DNA of 47,036 bases. Origin: Colwellia sp. E2M01 (GTDB lineage: Bacteria > Pseudomonadota > Gammaproteobacteria > Enterobacterales > Alteromonadaceae). Numbering within the stretch: the stretch's first letter is position 1; each line of letters opens with the position of its first letter. The notes under the pieces were generated by a model, which made no database searches, was not told where the DNA came from, and was given only the letters and a program-made list of their open reading frames with translations. The DNA is taken from positions 219,479-266,514 of the forward strand of contig NZ_JAHKPR010000010.1 in assembly GCF_018860585.1 (NCBI RefSeq). The letters are read 5' to 3'. This document shows, piece by piece, positions 8,209 through 17,026 of the stretch. Position numbers and translations under genes: made by a program.

Positions 8209-9209
8209 TAACCAATACCTCCTTGACTAGTTGTACTTGAGTCATCGGTTATTTTTTGATTAGTACAACTAACAAATACATCTTCAAGGCTTGGTCTAAC
8301 AAGTGCCAGTTTATCTGATGTATGTAAACAAGGTTGTTGCTGCAATAAAGCAACAGGATCGTCTTCTGCTTTATTCACTAAAACCCGTAAATGTGTGCCC
8401 AGTTGAGCGGCTGAAACCACTTGCGGTAATTGGATTAATTGATCTTTTATGTGTCTTAAGTCTTTAGCGCCAATTTCTACAATTTGTGCTGCCATGTTAT
8501 CCATTAAATTTTGGGGAGTATCATCGGCTCTTTTAATACCATTTTCTAAAATAGCCAGTTTATGACAGCGCTCGGCTTCGTCCATGTAATGAGTTGAAAC
8601 TAAAATGGTCGTACCTTGATCACAAAGATCAAATAACTGCTCCCAAAACTCACGTCGATTTTGTGGATCAACCGCCGAGGTTGGCTCGTCTAAAAAAAGT
8701 AATTTAGGCTTATGAATGACAGAGGCAGCAAGCGCAAGTCGTTGTTTTTGGCCGCCACTCATACTGTCCGCAAACTGGTTACTTTGCTGTGTTAATTGAT
8801 GAACACTTAATAATTCACTCAAGCGTGCTTTTTGCTCGTTAGGCGTTAAACCGTAAATTTTACTCACAAATTGCAGATTTTCTTTAACAGTTAAATCGTC
8901 ATAAAGTGAAAATTTTTGCGTCATGTAACCTATTTTCATACGTAGGTTTTGTGCTTCTTTTGGCAAGTTACAACCTAAAATATTTACCTCGCCACTGCTT
9001 GGTTTTAATAACCCAGTAAGTAAACGAATTGCAGTGGTTTTCCCTGAGCCATTGGGGCCTAAAAAACCATAAATAGTTTGTTTCTCAACCTGTAAATCTA
9101 AGGCTGAAACAGCCGTTAGGTTACTGAAATTTCGTGTGAGCTGTGTAGCGCTTATTGCATAATCATTTACGTTATCAGTGCCGCTTAACTTATTATTTAG
9201 TCTACTCAT
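8208..9209 (-). CDS. ABC transporter ATP-binding protein
   Basis: A 333-residue ATPase with one nucleotide-binding domain. Walker A is GPNGSGKTT (about 53-61), the signature is MSGGQKQRLALA, Walker B is LLFLDEPTSAVDP, and the switch histidine is in VSTHYMDEAERC. A C-terminal domain of about 90 residues matches the DUF4162-type tail of drug-export ATPases. It powers the adjacent permease and overlaps the upstream fusion-protein gene by 4 bp. The related YbhF carries two ATPase domains; this is a single-domain version. Confidence 0.92.
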   Translation of the reverse strand: MSRLNNKLSGTDNVNDYAISATQLTRNFSNLTAVSALDLQVEKQTIYGFLGPNGSGKTTAIRLLTGLLKPSSGEVNILGCNLPKEAQNLRMKIGYMTQKFSLYDDLTVKENLQFVSKIYGLTPNEQKARLSELLSVHQLTQQSNQFADSMSGGQKQRLALAASVIHKPKLLFLDEPTSAVDPQNRREFWEQLFDLCDQGTTILVSTHYMDEAERCHKLAILENGIKRADDTPQNLMDNMAAQIVEIGAKDLRHIKDQLIQLPQVVSAAQLGTHLRVLVNKAEDDPVALLQQQPCLHTSDKLALVRPSLEDVFVSCTNQKITDDSSTTSQGGIG

Positions 9210-10183
9210 GGCAATAATACTTGTGCAGGAATACCCATTGGCAGTTCATTTGCACTGTCAGGTAATTGCACTTCAGCTAAATACATTAAATTCGCACGCT
9301 CTTCTTGGTTAAGCGCAAAGTAAGGGGTGAATGCTGGCTCAGACGATATCCAAGTTACGGTGCCTGTAAAAGTTTTGCTTAAGCCATCAACTTTTACAGT
9401 AAGTTTATCGTCAAGTTTGATATTTACACGATAAGGCTCAGGGATATAAACGCGGGCAAAGGGTGCATTACCTGCTAATACTATTGCCACGGGACTGCCT
9501 GTCGTTACACGCTCTCCTAAATTCCATGGCAAGTTATCCAATATACCATCACGTGTGGCAGTAACGGTTAAATCGATAAGCTTCTTTTGCTCGCTAGCTA
9601 ATACTGCGATTGATGTTGCTAACATAGCTTCAGCAATTTGAATATCTTCAATACGTGCGCCGTTGGTCATTTGTAATAGGTTTTCTTGGGCGCTGTTTAG
9701 TTTTGCTTGATTTTCATCTCGAGCAGCAAGGGTTTCATCGAGGGTTGCTTGACTCGCTAATTGTTTTTTTATCAGTACTTGTGCACGTTGATAATTAGCT
9801 TCACTTTTAATTAATGCTGCTTTCGCACCTGAAACTTGTGCACTTGCGTTGGCTAACTCTTCTTCACGAACACCGTTACGTACTTTGTCTAAATTGGCTT
9901 GGGCTTGTTGCATTTCCGCCTGCGCTTTGGCAACCAGTGCGGTTTGAATGGTATTGTCGAGTTGAACTAAAACGGTGCCTTTTGTAACTTTACTACCAGC
10001 ACTAACAGGTAATGCAGTGATTACTTCATTTGTTGTCGCAGTATGAGCAATTCGTTCTAGCTCTAATGTGCCTAAAGCAACGCCTGTCTTTTTGTTATCA
10101 CAAGCACTCAATAAGACTATTAAGCTTACAAAGAGATAATGAAGTACTTTATAAGGAGAGGGAAATAAAACCAGCATAATCAT
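9206..10183 (-). CDS. HlyD-family membrane fusion lipoprotein
   Basis: A 325-residue periplasmic adaptor of the YbhG/HlyD type. The N-terminus is hydrophobic and ends in a lipobox, LLSAC, so it is probably a lipoprotein anchored in the inner membrane. The two biotinyl-lipoyl halves (about 45-75 and 200-225) flank a coiled-coil hairpin rich in Ala, Gln, Glu and Asn (about 78-195). A beta-barrel domain follows. It should bridge the ABC permease to an outer-membrane channel encoded elsewhere. It is the first gene of a tightly overlapping three-gene operon. Confidence 0.88.
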   Translation of the reverse strand: MIMLVLFPSPYKVLHYLFVSLIVLLSACDNKKTGVALGTLELERIAHTATTNEVITALPVSAGSKVTKGTVLVQLDNTIQTALVAKAQAEMQQAQANLDKVRNGVREEELANASAQVSGAKAALIKSEANYQRAQVLIKKQLASQATLDETLAARDENQAKLNSAQENLLQMTNGARIEDIQIAEAMLATSIAVLASEQKKLIDLTVTATRDGILDNLPWNLGERVTTGSPVAIVLAGNAPFARVYIPEPYRVNIKLDDKLTVKVDGLSKTFTGTVTWISSEPAFTPYFALNQEERANLMYLAEVQLPDSANELPMGIPAQVLLP

Positions 10184-10211
10184 TCATCTTATTGAAATGT
10201 AGTATGCTTTT

Positions 10212-10239
10212 AGTTTAAGTTCGATCAATAAAATGTCAA
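10212..10239 (-). promoter_or_regulatory. Probable promoter of the ABC efflux operon
   Basis: On the minus strand there is a perfect -35 TTGACA (positions 10234-10239), a 16-bp spacer and a -10 TAAACT (10212-10217), about 30 bp before the fusion-protein start. No operator dyad was recognised. Confidence 0.45.
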
Positions 10240-10327
10240 TTTAATAATCAAAATTGAAGTTTATAAGAAGGAGCGTAGTTGACTTTTTGGGAAGGATTTA
10301 TTTGTAAGCCTAAGCTAATTAAACTCA

Positions 10328-10435
10328 GACTAGAGATCTAGTCTTCAGCCAGTTAGGGGCTAAGTTATGATATTAAACTAGGGTATTAAGCTAGAGGTAT
10401 TAAGTTAAGACACTAAGATTAGAAACTAAGCTACT
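10328..10435. repeat. CTAG-rich degenerate short repeats
   Basis: The perfect palindrome GACTAGA-GA-TCTAGTC (10328-10343) is followed from about 10371 by five degenerate 14-15 bp units of the form TATTAAACTAGGG / TATTAAGCTAGAGG / TATTAAGTTAAGAC. CTAG is usually scarce in gammaproteobacteria, so its density is notable. A similar CTAG-dense patch occurs at 22691-22740. Confidence 0.45.
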
Positions 10436-10454
10436 ATTTGAACTCAGTGTCTTA

Positions 10455-10718
10455 TATACCCGTTCCACTTGAAGATGCTCGTTTCAGGAAGGCTGAGCGA
10501 TTCATAACCAAGGCACCTTTTTTATCAAGGGTTGTTCTCTTAAAAAGAAATGTAACGCAGGGTATGATTTGCTCAGTCTTCCCCAAGGGCTGGTTTAGAA
10601 ACGCTTTATGCCGCGTTATTGATTTTGAGAATGAACAACCATTCTCTACAATCAATGCCTTGCCTAAAGGCGTTTCTAATTCCAGCTGAATCCTGCATCT
10701 TCAAGTGGAGCGGGTATA
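10455..10718. mobile_element. MITE-like element with 24-bp terminal inverted repeats
   Basis: Left end 10455-10478 begins TATACCCGTTCCACTTGAAG; right end 10695-10718 is its inverse complement with one mismatch in 24. The 264-bp interior encodes nothing convincing. The size, perfect ends and intergenic site suggest a non-autonomous element. No clear target duplication beyond a possible TA is seen. Other TATACCCG ends occur at 43456-43478 and 46968, implying a dispersed family. Confidence 0.65.
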
Positions 10719-10729
10719 GAGTAGAGGTT

Positions 10730-11176
10730 TTATGAATATTGTTGCTCAAAGTAACTTTCGATAATTAACCGTGCAGACTCGGCATCTATATTATCTTTTT
10801 TCAGGTTTTTAAAACCACCGCGCTCAAAAAGTTGGGCTTTAGCGTCGGCTGTTGTTAAGCGCTCGTCTTGAAACTCTACTTTAATACCAAAACGGCCATG
10901 TACACGATTACCAAATTTCCTTGCGTCTAAGGTTAGTTGCTGTTCACTACCGTCCATATTTAACGGTAAACCAATCACGATAAAATCAGGCTGCCATTCG
11001 GTTAGAAATTTAGCTAAATTGTCCCAATGAGGAATGCCATCATTAGCTTTAACTGAGCCGAGCGGAGTAGCACTACCAGTCACCTCTTGACCGACCGCAA
11101 CACCAATATATTTTTTACCAAAATCTAATCCGATAACAGTACGTTGGCCAATTGGCGCTTTTGTTTTAGTCGACAT
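10730..11176 (-). CDS. ruvX: Holliday junction resolvase-like protein (YqgF)
   Basis: A 148-residue RNase H-fold protein of the RuvX/YqgF family, implicated in 16S rRNA processing as well as proposed Holliday junction resolution. The acidic active-site motifs are visible: [24 protein letters not shown] and [11 protein letters not shown]. Its length is typical. It follows yqgE on the same strand, the standard gammaproteobacterial order rsmE-gshB-yqgE-ruvX. Its stop lies only 11 bp from the end of the MITE-like element, so that insertion sits right at the operon's 3' end. Confidence 0.93.
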   Translation of the reverse strand: MSTKTKAPIGQRTVIGLDFGKKYIGVAVGQEVTGSATPLGSVKANDGIPHWDNLAKFLTEWQPDFIVIGLPLNMDGSEQQLTLDARKFGNRVHGRFGIKVEFQDERLTTADAKAQLFERGGFKNLKKDNIDAESARLIIESYFEQQYS

Positions 11177-11199
11177 TATTTTCCTTGGAATAGCTAATT

Positions 11200-11232
11200 A
11201 AAGACTGAGTAAAATTTATTTACTCAGTCTTT
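11200..11232 (-). terminator. Hairpin between yqgE and ruvX
   Basis: A 14-bp perfect inverted repeat, AAAGACTGAGTAAA / TTTACTCAGTCTTT, with a 5-nt loop, in the 76-bp gap between yqgE and ruvX. It would fold in minus-strand mRNA and could partly terminate or protect the transcript. The T-tract past the stem is short, so attenuation rather than full termination is likely. Confidence 0.5.
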
Positions 11233-11252
11233 TAATCGTAAATGGCTAATGA

Positions 11253-11921
11253 TTAGGCATGGCCAACTTCAGAAGATAAATGAGCAAGGTCGATACCTAA
11301 CTTTTCAGTAGCTTTCTTCCAGCGTAGCTCTATAGGTGTGTTAAATAGTATTTCAATATCAGCAGGTGTTGTTAACCATGAATTTTCTTGTAATTCTTGT
11401 TCAAGTTGTCCAGGTCCCCAACCGGCATAACCTAAGGTTACTACAAAGTCTTTGGGCGCTTTTTCAGTACCTAAAGCCATCAAAATATCTTTTGAAGTGG
11501 TGATCATCAACTCGTCACTTAATGACAAAGAGCTTGCCCAACCTTGTTGCGAGCTATGTAAAACAAAACCACGCTGTTTGGCAATAGGTCCACCGGTTAA
11601 TACTAATTGTTCTAAACTATTTGTTAAATCGATGTTACTTTCAGCAATGTTAGTATCAGTTGTTTGGCTATCTGCACTTGCTGATTGTTCATTTTCGTCT
11701 GGCTCTATTTGTTTTAATAAATCAGACAAGGTGATATTTACAGGTAGGTTAATGATCAAACCCATAGCACCCTCTTCATTATGCTCACAAATATAAGTGA
11801 CCGTTTTATTAAAATAAGGATCGCCCAATGTTGGCATTGCGATTAAAAATTGGTTCTCTAAACTTTGCATTGATAAGGACTCGTCGGTTTTAGGTAGATC
11901 TGCTTTGGCTGATTTTTCCAT
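11253..11921 (-). CDS. yqgE: YqgE/AlgH family protein (UPF0301)
   Basis: A 222-residue UPF0301 protein. Conserved blocks are visible: NQFLIAMPTLGDPYFNKTVTYICEH, EGAMGLIINLP, LTGGPIAKQRGFVLH and YAGWGPGQLEQEL. The Ser/Asp/Thr-rich stretch at about residues 75-95 is an insertion compared with the usual protein of about 185 residues. AlgH was linked to alginate regulation in Pseudomonas, but the molecular function is unknown. It lies 12 bp downstream of gshB and is probably cotranscribed. Confidence 0.9.
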   Translation of the reverse strand: MEKSAKADLPKTDESLSMQSLENQFLIAMPTLGDPYFNKTVTYICEHNEEGAMGLIINLPVNITLSDLLKQIEPDENEQSASADSQTTDTNIAESNIDLTNSLEQLVLTGGPIAKQRGFVLHSSQQGWASSLSLSDELMITTSKDILMALGTEKAPKDFVVTLGYAGWGPGQLEQELQENSWLTTPADIEILFNTPIELRWKKATEKLGIDLAHLSSEVGHA

Positions 11922-11933
11922 CTAATTTACCTT

Positions 11934-12896
11934 TTATTTTTTTATGTTATCTTCTATCGCGTCCATTAGCTTACCACTAATATTGATTGGATAAGCTGCT
12001 TCAATTTCACGAATACAGGTAGGGCTGGTGACGTTAATTTCTGTTACTTTATCGCCAATAACATCTAACCCTACAAAGTATAGCCCACGTTTTTTCAATT
12101 CGGGGGCAATCGCGTCAGCAATAGCTTTATCACTAACACTAAGTGGTTGCGCAACACCACGTCCACCAGCAGCTAAATTACCACGGGTTTCACCTTGTGC
12201 AGGAATACGCGCTAAACAATAAGGCATTGGCTCGCCGTTAACAATCAGTATGCGTTTGTCGCCATCGACAATTGCCGGCATAAACTCTTGTATCATGGCG
12301 TATTGCTGACCATGATTGGTTAAGGTTTCGATAATTACCCCAACATTGGCGTCTTTTTCTTTAATACGGAATATTGACGCGCCACCCATACCATCAAGTG
12401 GCTTAATAATCACATCTTTATTGGTTTGATGAAATTCACGGATTTTATCACTGCTGCGTGTAACTAATGTTTTCGGGGTAAATTCGCTAAACCATGCGGT
12501 AAATAATTTCTCATTACAGTCACGTAAACTTTGCGGTTTATTCACAATTAATGTGCCTTCAACCTCGGCGCGTTCAAGCATATAAGTCGCGTAAATAAAT
12601 TCCGTGTCAAAAGGAGGATCTTTACGCATTAATACGGCGTCTAATTCACTTACGGCAATATCTTGTGGGTCTGATAATTCATACCAATGCTCGCTATCAT
12701 CAAATACCTTCACTTGTTGAGTAGTAGCACGACATTGGCCTTGCTCTAGGTATAAGTCTTTCATTTCCATGTAATAAAGTTCGTAACCCCGTTTTTGTGC
12801 TTCAAACATCATGGCCATGGATGAATCTTTGGCGACCTTAACTTTCGAGATAGGGTCCATTACTACGCCAAGTTTTATTACTTTAGTTGTTGTCAT
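11934..12896 (-). CDS. gshB: Glutathione synthase
   Basis: Joins gamma-glutamylcysteine and glycine to make glutathione, using ATP. At 320 residues it is close to E. coli GshB. It has the N-terminal KLGVVMDPI strand, the RKDPPFD motif, and the ATP-grasp features KPLDGMGGASIFR and GLDVIGDKVTEINVTSPT. It lies between rsmE and yqgE on the same strand, the standard cluster. Confidence 0.96.
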   Translation of the reverse strand: MTTTKVIKLGVVMDPISKVKVAKDSSMAMMFEAQKRGYELYYMEMKDLYLEQGQCRATTQQVKVFDDSEHWYELSDPQDIAVSELDAVLMRKDPPFDTEFIYATYMLERAEVEGTLIVNKPQSLRDCNEKLFTAWFSEFTPKTLVTRSSDKIREFHQTNKDVIIKPLDGMGGASIFRIKEKDANVGVIIETLTNHGQQYAMIQEFMPAIVDGDKRILIVNGEPMPYCLARIPAQGETRGNLAAGGRGVAQPLSVSDKAIADAIAPELKKRGLYFVGLDVIGDKVTEINVTSPTCIREIEAAYPINISGKLMDAIEDNIKK

Positions 12897-12995
12897 TTTT
12901 TATCCTGTTCAGCGTTGTTTTAACACTGTAATTGAAAGCTTTAGTAACCTTATGTTTAAGGTTGTGTAAAAGATCATTGCTAAATATTTATGCTG

Positions 12996-13730
12996 TTAGT
13001 GTAAGTCACCAAATCTACATTGTAATGCGGTAATAGCAGTTAAGGCTGCGGTTTCAGTACGTAATACTCTAGGGCCTAATAATACATCATGAAAACCACT
13101 TTCATTAGCATCATTTATTTCTTCATCACTTAAACCACCTTCTGGGCCAATAAGTAATCTTACGCGTTTATTTTCCATCGGTAAGCTCATAATCGAGTGT
13201 TGAGCTTTAGGATGTAAGTTAATTTTTAGAGCGCTAGTTTCTTGTGCTAACCAATCAGCTAAAAGCATAGGCTCAGCAACAACAGGAACACTAGCACGAC
13301 CACTTTGCTCACAAGCGCTGATCACAATTTTTTGCCATTGTTGGCGTTTCTTCTCAAGTCGCTCAGCATTTAGTTTAACACCACAACGCTCAGTAAATAG
13401 AGGAGTGATGGTATTAACCCCTAATTCAACTGACTTTTGTAGGGTAAAGTCCATTCTATCACCGCGCGAAATACCTTGCCCAAGGTGAATATTCAAAGGA
13501 GATTCACTGTGGTTTTCTTGCTGGGAAATAATCTTCACATCCGCTGACTTTTTACTAACATTGCACAGCGCTGCAGTATATTGAAATGCTTCTTCTCCAT
13601 TAAAAACAGTAATAGCATCGCCTTCTTTTAGGCGTAACACGCGTACAACATGACCGAAAGCATCTTCGGATAAAGCTATTGTTTCATTAACTGTAAATTG
13701 ACTTGGTTGAAAAATTCTAGGGTTACGCAT
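12996..13730 (-). CDS. rsmE: 16S rRNA m3U1498 methyltransferase
   Basis: Methylates U1498 of 16S rRNA. The 244-residue protein has an N-terminal PUA-like domain (MRNPRIFQP, GHVVRVLRLKEGD) and a C-terminal SPOUT knot with the SAM-binding motifs LLIGPEGGLSDEE and LLGPRVLRTETA. It heads the rsmE-gshB-yqgE-ruvX cluster. The gap before it (13731-14022) contains the metK terminator and nothing else recognised. Confidence 0.95.
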   Translation of the reverse strand: MRNPRIFQPSQFTVNETIALSEDAFGHVVRVLRLKEGDAITVFNGEEAFQYTAALCNVSKKSADVKIISQQENHSESPLNIHLGQGISRGDRMDFTLQKSVELGVNTITPLFTERCGVKLNAERLEKKRQQWQKIVISACEQSGRASVPVVAEPMLLADWLAQETSALKINLHPKAQHSIMSLPMENKRVRLLIGPEGGLSDEEINDANESGFHDVLLGPRVLRTETAALTAITALQCRFGDLH

Positions 13731-13943
13731 AAATGGGCTTATAAATGAAACTTAATCATTTAACTAAGGTAAGGGCTGTGGAGGAAAAAAACAATGAAAG
13801 GATGGAGAAAGTTATTAATAGATTATTTTAGCTGGTGGTAATTTTTAGAAAGGTAGTCACTTTTAAAAAGCATAAACTTTTAAATAGATCGGTAGAAGCG
13901 CCAAAAATAATAAGGGAGCGTATATTATTAACCTCAGAAAACA

Positions 13944-13978
13944 AAAAACCAGTATACCGGTCAGGCATACTGGTTTTT
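13944..13978 (-). terminator. Rho-independent terminator of metK
   Basis: The inverted repeat AAAAACCAGTAT / ATACTGGTTTTT has an 11-nt loop. Read on the minus strand it is followed by a run of T (TTTTTTGTTTT). It lies about 45 bp past the metK stop. Confidence 0.8.
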
Positions 13979-14022
13979 ATAAACTAGCGTTTTAAGCTAT
14001 TACTTTACGTATAATTTAGCGC

Positions 14023-15210
14023 TTAAATACCGGCAGCAATACGTAATGCGTCTGCTTTATCTGTTTTTTCCCAGCTAAATGCTGTGAACGTATCATCACC
14101 AACAGTCATTTCAAATGGTTCGCGACCAAAGTGACCGTATGCAGCCGTTTGTTGGTACATTGGGTGTAACAAGTCTAACATTTTAGTGATGCCGTAAGGG
14201 CGTAGATCAAAATGTTCACGCACTAATTCAACTAAACGCTCTTCTGTTACTTTACCAGTACCAAACGTGTCAATTGAGATAGAAGTTGGCTCAGCAACAC
14301 CAATAGCATATGACACTTGAATTTCACAACGATCAGCAAGACCAGCAGCCACAATGTTTTTAGCAACATAACGACCTGCATAAGCAGCACTGCGATCAAC
14401 TTTTGATGGATCTTTACCTGAGAAAGCGCCACCACCGTGACGAGCCATGCCGCCGTAAGTATCAACAATAATTTTACGACCTGTTAAACCACAATCGCCT
14501 ACTGGACCACCAATAACAAAACGACCCGTTGGGTTGATATGAAATTTTGTGTCACTTGTTAATAACTCTTCAGGTAAAACATGCTTAATAATGTTTTCCA
14601 TTACCGCATCAACTAAATCTTCTTGTTTAATTTCAGGATTATGCTGAGTAGAAAGTACAACGGTATCAATCGCTACTGGCTTGTTATCTTCATAGATAAA
14701 AGTTACTTGTGATTTTGCATCTGGACGTAACCAAGGTAAAACACCCGACTTACGTGCTTCAGCTTGACGCTCAACTAAACGATGGGAGTAATAAAGTGGT
14801 GCTGGCATTAAGGTTGGTGTTTCATTGGTTGCATAACCAAACATTAAACCTTGATCGCCTGCGCCTTGATCTTCTGGTTTAGTGCGATCTACACCTTGCG
14901 CGATTTCTGGAGACTGTTGACCAATTAAGTTCATGATGCCACAAGTTTCGCCATCAAAACCAACATCTGATGAGGTATAGCCAATATCACTGATCACGTT
15001 ACGAGTGATAGTTTCTAAATCAACCCAAGCATTAGTTGATACTTCACCAGATATAATAGCAACACCGGTTTTAACCATAGTTTCACAGGCAACACGGGCG
15101 TTTTTATCTTTGGCGATGATGGCATCTAATACCGCATCAGAAATTTGATCGGCTATTTTATCAGGATGACCTTCAGAAACAGACTCGGAAGTAAAAAAGT
15201 GTCTAGACAT
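14023..15210 (-). CDS. metK: S-adenosylmethionine synthetase
   Basis: Makes S-adenosylmethionine from methionine and ATP. At 395 residues it is full length. The signature motifs are present: [15 protein letters not shown] near the N-terminus, [12 protein letters not shown], and [26 protein letters not shown] ribosome site lies 5 nt before the ATG. A long leader (about 200 nt) separates it from a tandem MetJ-box operator, so it probably belongs to the methionine regulon. A strong terminator follows it. Confidence 0.97.
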   Translation of the reverse strand: MSRHFFTSESVSEGHPDKIADQISDAVLDAIIAKDKNARVACETMVKTGVAIISGEVSTNAWVDLETITRNVISDIGYTSSDVGFDGETCGIMNLIGQQSPEIAQGVDRTKPEDQGAGDQGLMFGYATNETPTLMPAPLYYSHRLVERQAEARKSGVLPWLRPDAKSQVTFIYEDNKPVAIDTVVLSTQHNPEIKQEDLVDAVMENIIKHVLPEELLTSDTKFHINPTGRFVIGGPVGDCGLTGRKIIVDTYGGMARHGGGAFSGKDPSKVDRSAAYAGRYVAKNIVAAGLADRCEIQVSYAIGVAEPTSISIDTFGTGKVTEERLVELVREHFDLRPYGITKMLDLLHPMYQQTAAYGHFGREPFEMTVGDDTFTAFSWEKTDKADALRIAAGI

Positions 15211-15405
15211 AAATCCTCAGAAAAATTTGAGTTGGTGTTTGAACTGTACTTTGAATCGCGTCTTGAATATTAAAGCAGATTATTAGCCAGAGTATTAACC
15301 TGAATACTAAACCTGAGTATTAAATATGTGTGTTAAAGCGCAAATCTGTACAAAAAATAATAGGGTGATTCTACACGGGTTAAAAATTATTTTCTAGTGT
15401 TTTTA
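15211..15405 (-). other. metK leader region
   Basis: There is no coding frame and no recognised riboswitch. Near 15283-15327 it has degenerate repeats of the type GAGTATTAACCTGAATACTAAACC (given in parts: GAGTATTAACC, GAATACTAAACC, GAGTATTAAAT). It probably forms the long untranslated leader of metK. Confidence 0.35.
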
Positions 15406-15410
15406 CGCCT

Positions 15411-15426
15411 AGACGGCTAAACGTCT
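15411..15426. promoter_or_regulatory. Tandem met boxes (MetJ operator) upstream of metK
   Basis: The 16 bp AGACGGCTAAACGTCT are two adjacent 8-bp units, AGACGGCT and AAACGTCT, each matching the MetJ consensus AGACGTCT at 7 of 8 positions. MetJ binds tandem met boxes with SAM as corepressor, and metK is a classic target. The site is 200 bp upstream of the metK start, consistent with a promoter and a long leader. Confidence 0.6.
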
Positions 15427-15511
15427 CTTTTTTATTTAGGAGAGTATATTGATGTTTAACTTGTTCTTGTGAAAATACTTATTGAGGGTTGTTTTTTATT
15501 GTAATTAAAAA

Positions 15512-16324
15512 TCAAATGGTTATGTTTTTTATCTGTACGTTACCTTGCCATAACTGACAGAATAAACTTTCTTGTTGATGAGCAGCTAATGTACTAAAAA
15601 ATAAACAATCTCCTTTTTGAGAAGGATTGGCACTTAAATTGTTTTCGGCTAATTTTTTGATTAATTGCTGCGTCACTGGCACCGTTGTTTCAATAATATT
15701 TATTTGGCTACCAACAATATTCTGTATTTGTTGTTGTACAAAAGGGTAGTGAGTACAACCAAGCACTAAAGTATCAATGCCTGCTGTAATTAAAGGTTCG
15801 ATATATTGTTTCAATAAAGAAATACACGCAGAGCTGTTTTGTTGTCCTTGCTCTATAAACTCAACTAAGCCGGGGCACGGGTTAATAATTACCTGTGTGC
15901 CATTATTGTGTACGTCAATTAAGGCTTTAAAACGCTTATTTTCACTGGTTGCCTGTGTTGTTAATACCGCAACTTTTTTAGTAATACTTTGCAAAGCCGC
16001 AGGTTTAATTGCGGGCTCAACACCAATAATAGGGATATTTACTTGGGCTCGAAGTTGTTCAATAGCATTTACAGTAGCGGTATTACAAGCAATAACAATA
16101 GCTTTAACACCTGTTGCCATTAGCTGTTGGGCAATTACGTTAACACGTTCAATAATAAAATCGACCGACTTATCACCATAAGGTGCATACAAGCTATCAG
16201 CGATATAAATAATATTTTCATAAGGTAACCGCTCGCTAATGCACTTAGCAATAGAAAGGCCACCGACGCCTGAGTCGAAAATACCAATTGGTGCTGAATT
16301 AAATGTGTTGGTTGGCGAAGTAAT
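15512..16324 (-). CDS. murI: Glutamate racemase, non-standard start
   Basis: Makes D-glutamate for peptidoglycan. Both catalytic cysteines are visible, in VIACNTATVNAIEQL and VLGCTHYPFVQQQ, and GVEPAIKPA is conserved. The first in-frame ordinary start (TTG at 16192) would remove the essential N-terminal IGIFDSGVGGLS motif. That motif is encoded upstream in the same frame (about 16230-16285). The open frame runs up to a TAG at 16349-16351 with no ATG, GTG, TTG or CTG in between. The start given here is the ATT at 16322-16324, giving 270 residues; an ATC at 16340-16342 is the alternative. No good ribosome site is seen for either. This could also be a frameshifted or sequence-error start. Confidence 0.8.
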   Translation of the reverse strand: MTSPTNTFNSAPIGIFDSGVGGLSIAKCISERLPYENIIYIADSLYAPYGDKSVDFIIERVNVIAQQLMATGVKAIVIACNTATVNAIEQLRAQVNIPIIGVEPAIKPAALQSITKKVAVLTTQATSENKRFKALIDVHNNGTQVIINPCPGLVEFIEQGQQNSSACISLLKQYIEPLITAGIDTLVLGCTHYPFVQQQIQNIVGSQINIIETTVPVTQQLIKKLAENNLSANPSQKGDCLFFSTLAAHQQESLFCQLWQGNVQIKNITI

Positions 16325-16480
16325 AAGTTTAAAAACCGAGATAGTTAACTAGATGCAATAAATTGTATTGCCTTTAATAGTGATAAAGCAAACATAATTA
16401 ATTGCTTAGTTATTTTAACTAGTTTGGTGAGAGGTTACTTTTGATATTTGAATGTTTTTTATAATAGAAAGTAGTTGACG

Positions 16481-17003
16481 CTTCCAAGGTGCCGCAGCTT
16501 ACATAGTCCTGAACACCGTGCTTGTCTTTAAGAACGGGTGGGATCATTGATTTGGTATTATGAGAAATAGATTTGAATTCAAATGAATAATAATTGACGC
16601 TTCCAAGGTGCCGCAGCTTACATAGTCCTGAATACCGTGCCTGTCTTTAAGAGAGGGTGGGGTTTTCTTTGATATTTGAATGTTTTTTATAATAGAAGGT
16701 AGTTGACGCTTCCAAGGTGCCGCAGCTTATATAGCCCAGAACACCGTGCCTGTCTTTAAGAGCGGGCGGGATTATGAGTTTTTAAATAAAATGAGAGTTT
16801 TTTATTAGAGAAGTGAGCGCTTCTTATGTTCGGTAAGTGTTGCCGCAGCTTACATAGTCCTGAATATCGTGCTTGTCTTTAAGAGCGGGCGGGATTATGA
16901 GTTTTTTGAAATGAGTTTTTTTTAGAGAACTGAGTGCTTCCAAGGTGCCGCAGCTTATATAGTCCAGAACACCGTGCCTGTCTTTAAGAGCGGGCGGGAT
17001 TAT
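16481..17003 (-). repeat. Five tandem degenerate copies of the 6S RNA 3' end
   Basis: Five units, at 16481-16547, 16600-16664, 16709-16774, 16820-16897 and 16937-17003, each share about 40 bp with the 3' end of the 6S RNA gene (17027-17066): CTTCCAAGGTGCCGCAGCTT, then ACATAGTCCTGAACACCGTG, with few substitutions. Each then has a CTGTCTTTAAGAG-type segment not in the true gene, then GGGCGGGAT, which is again shared. The unit starts are 119, 109, 111 and 117 bp apart. AT-rich links are also partly repeated. The fourth unit has an altered end (CTTCTTATGTTCGGTAAGTG). Read on the minus strand the array is directly downstream of ssrS. Confidence 0.85.
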
Positions 17004-17026
17004 GAGTTTTTTTAGAGAAGTTAGCG

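Noticed and set aside
10438-10689. Small ORFs on both strands in 10438-10689.
   Set aside because: They lie almost wholly inside the MITE-like element, have no ribosome site or family, and mirror each other.
15405-15440. A rho-independent terminator on the plus strand (AGACG...CGTCT then T-run).
   Set aside because: No plus-strand gene precedes it. The two halves fit tandem met boxes better and lie upstream of metK.
16325-16340. A slippery TTTTTAAAC just before murI suggested programmed frameshifting.
   Set aside because: The upstream frames end in stops without a gene or ribosome site that could feed a shift.
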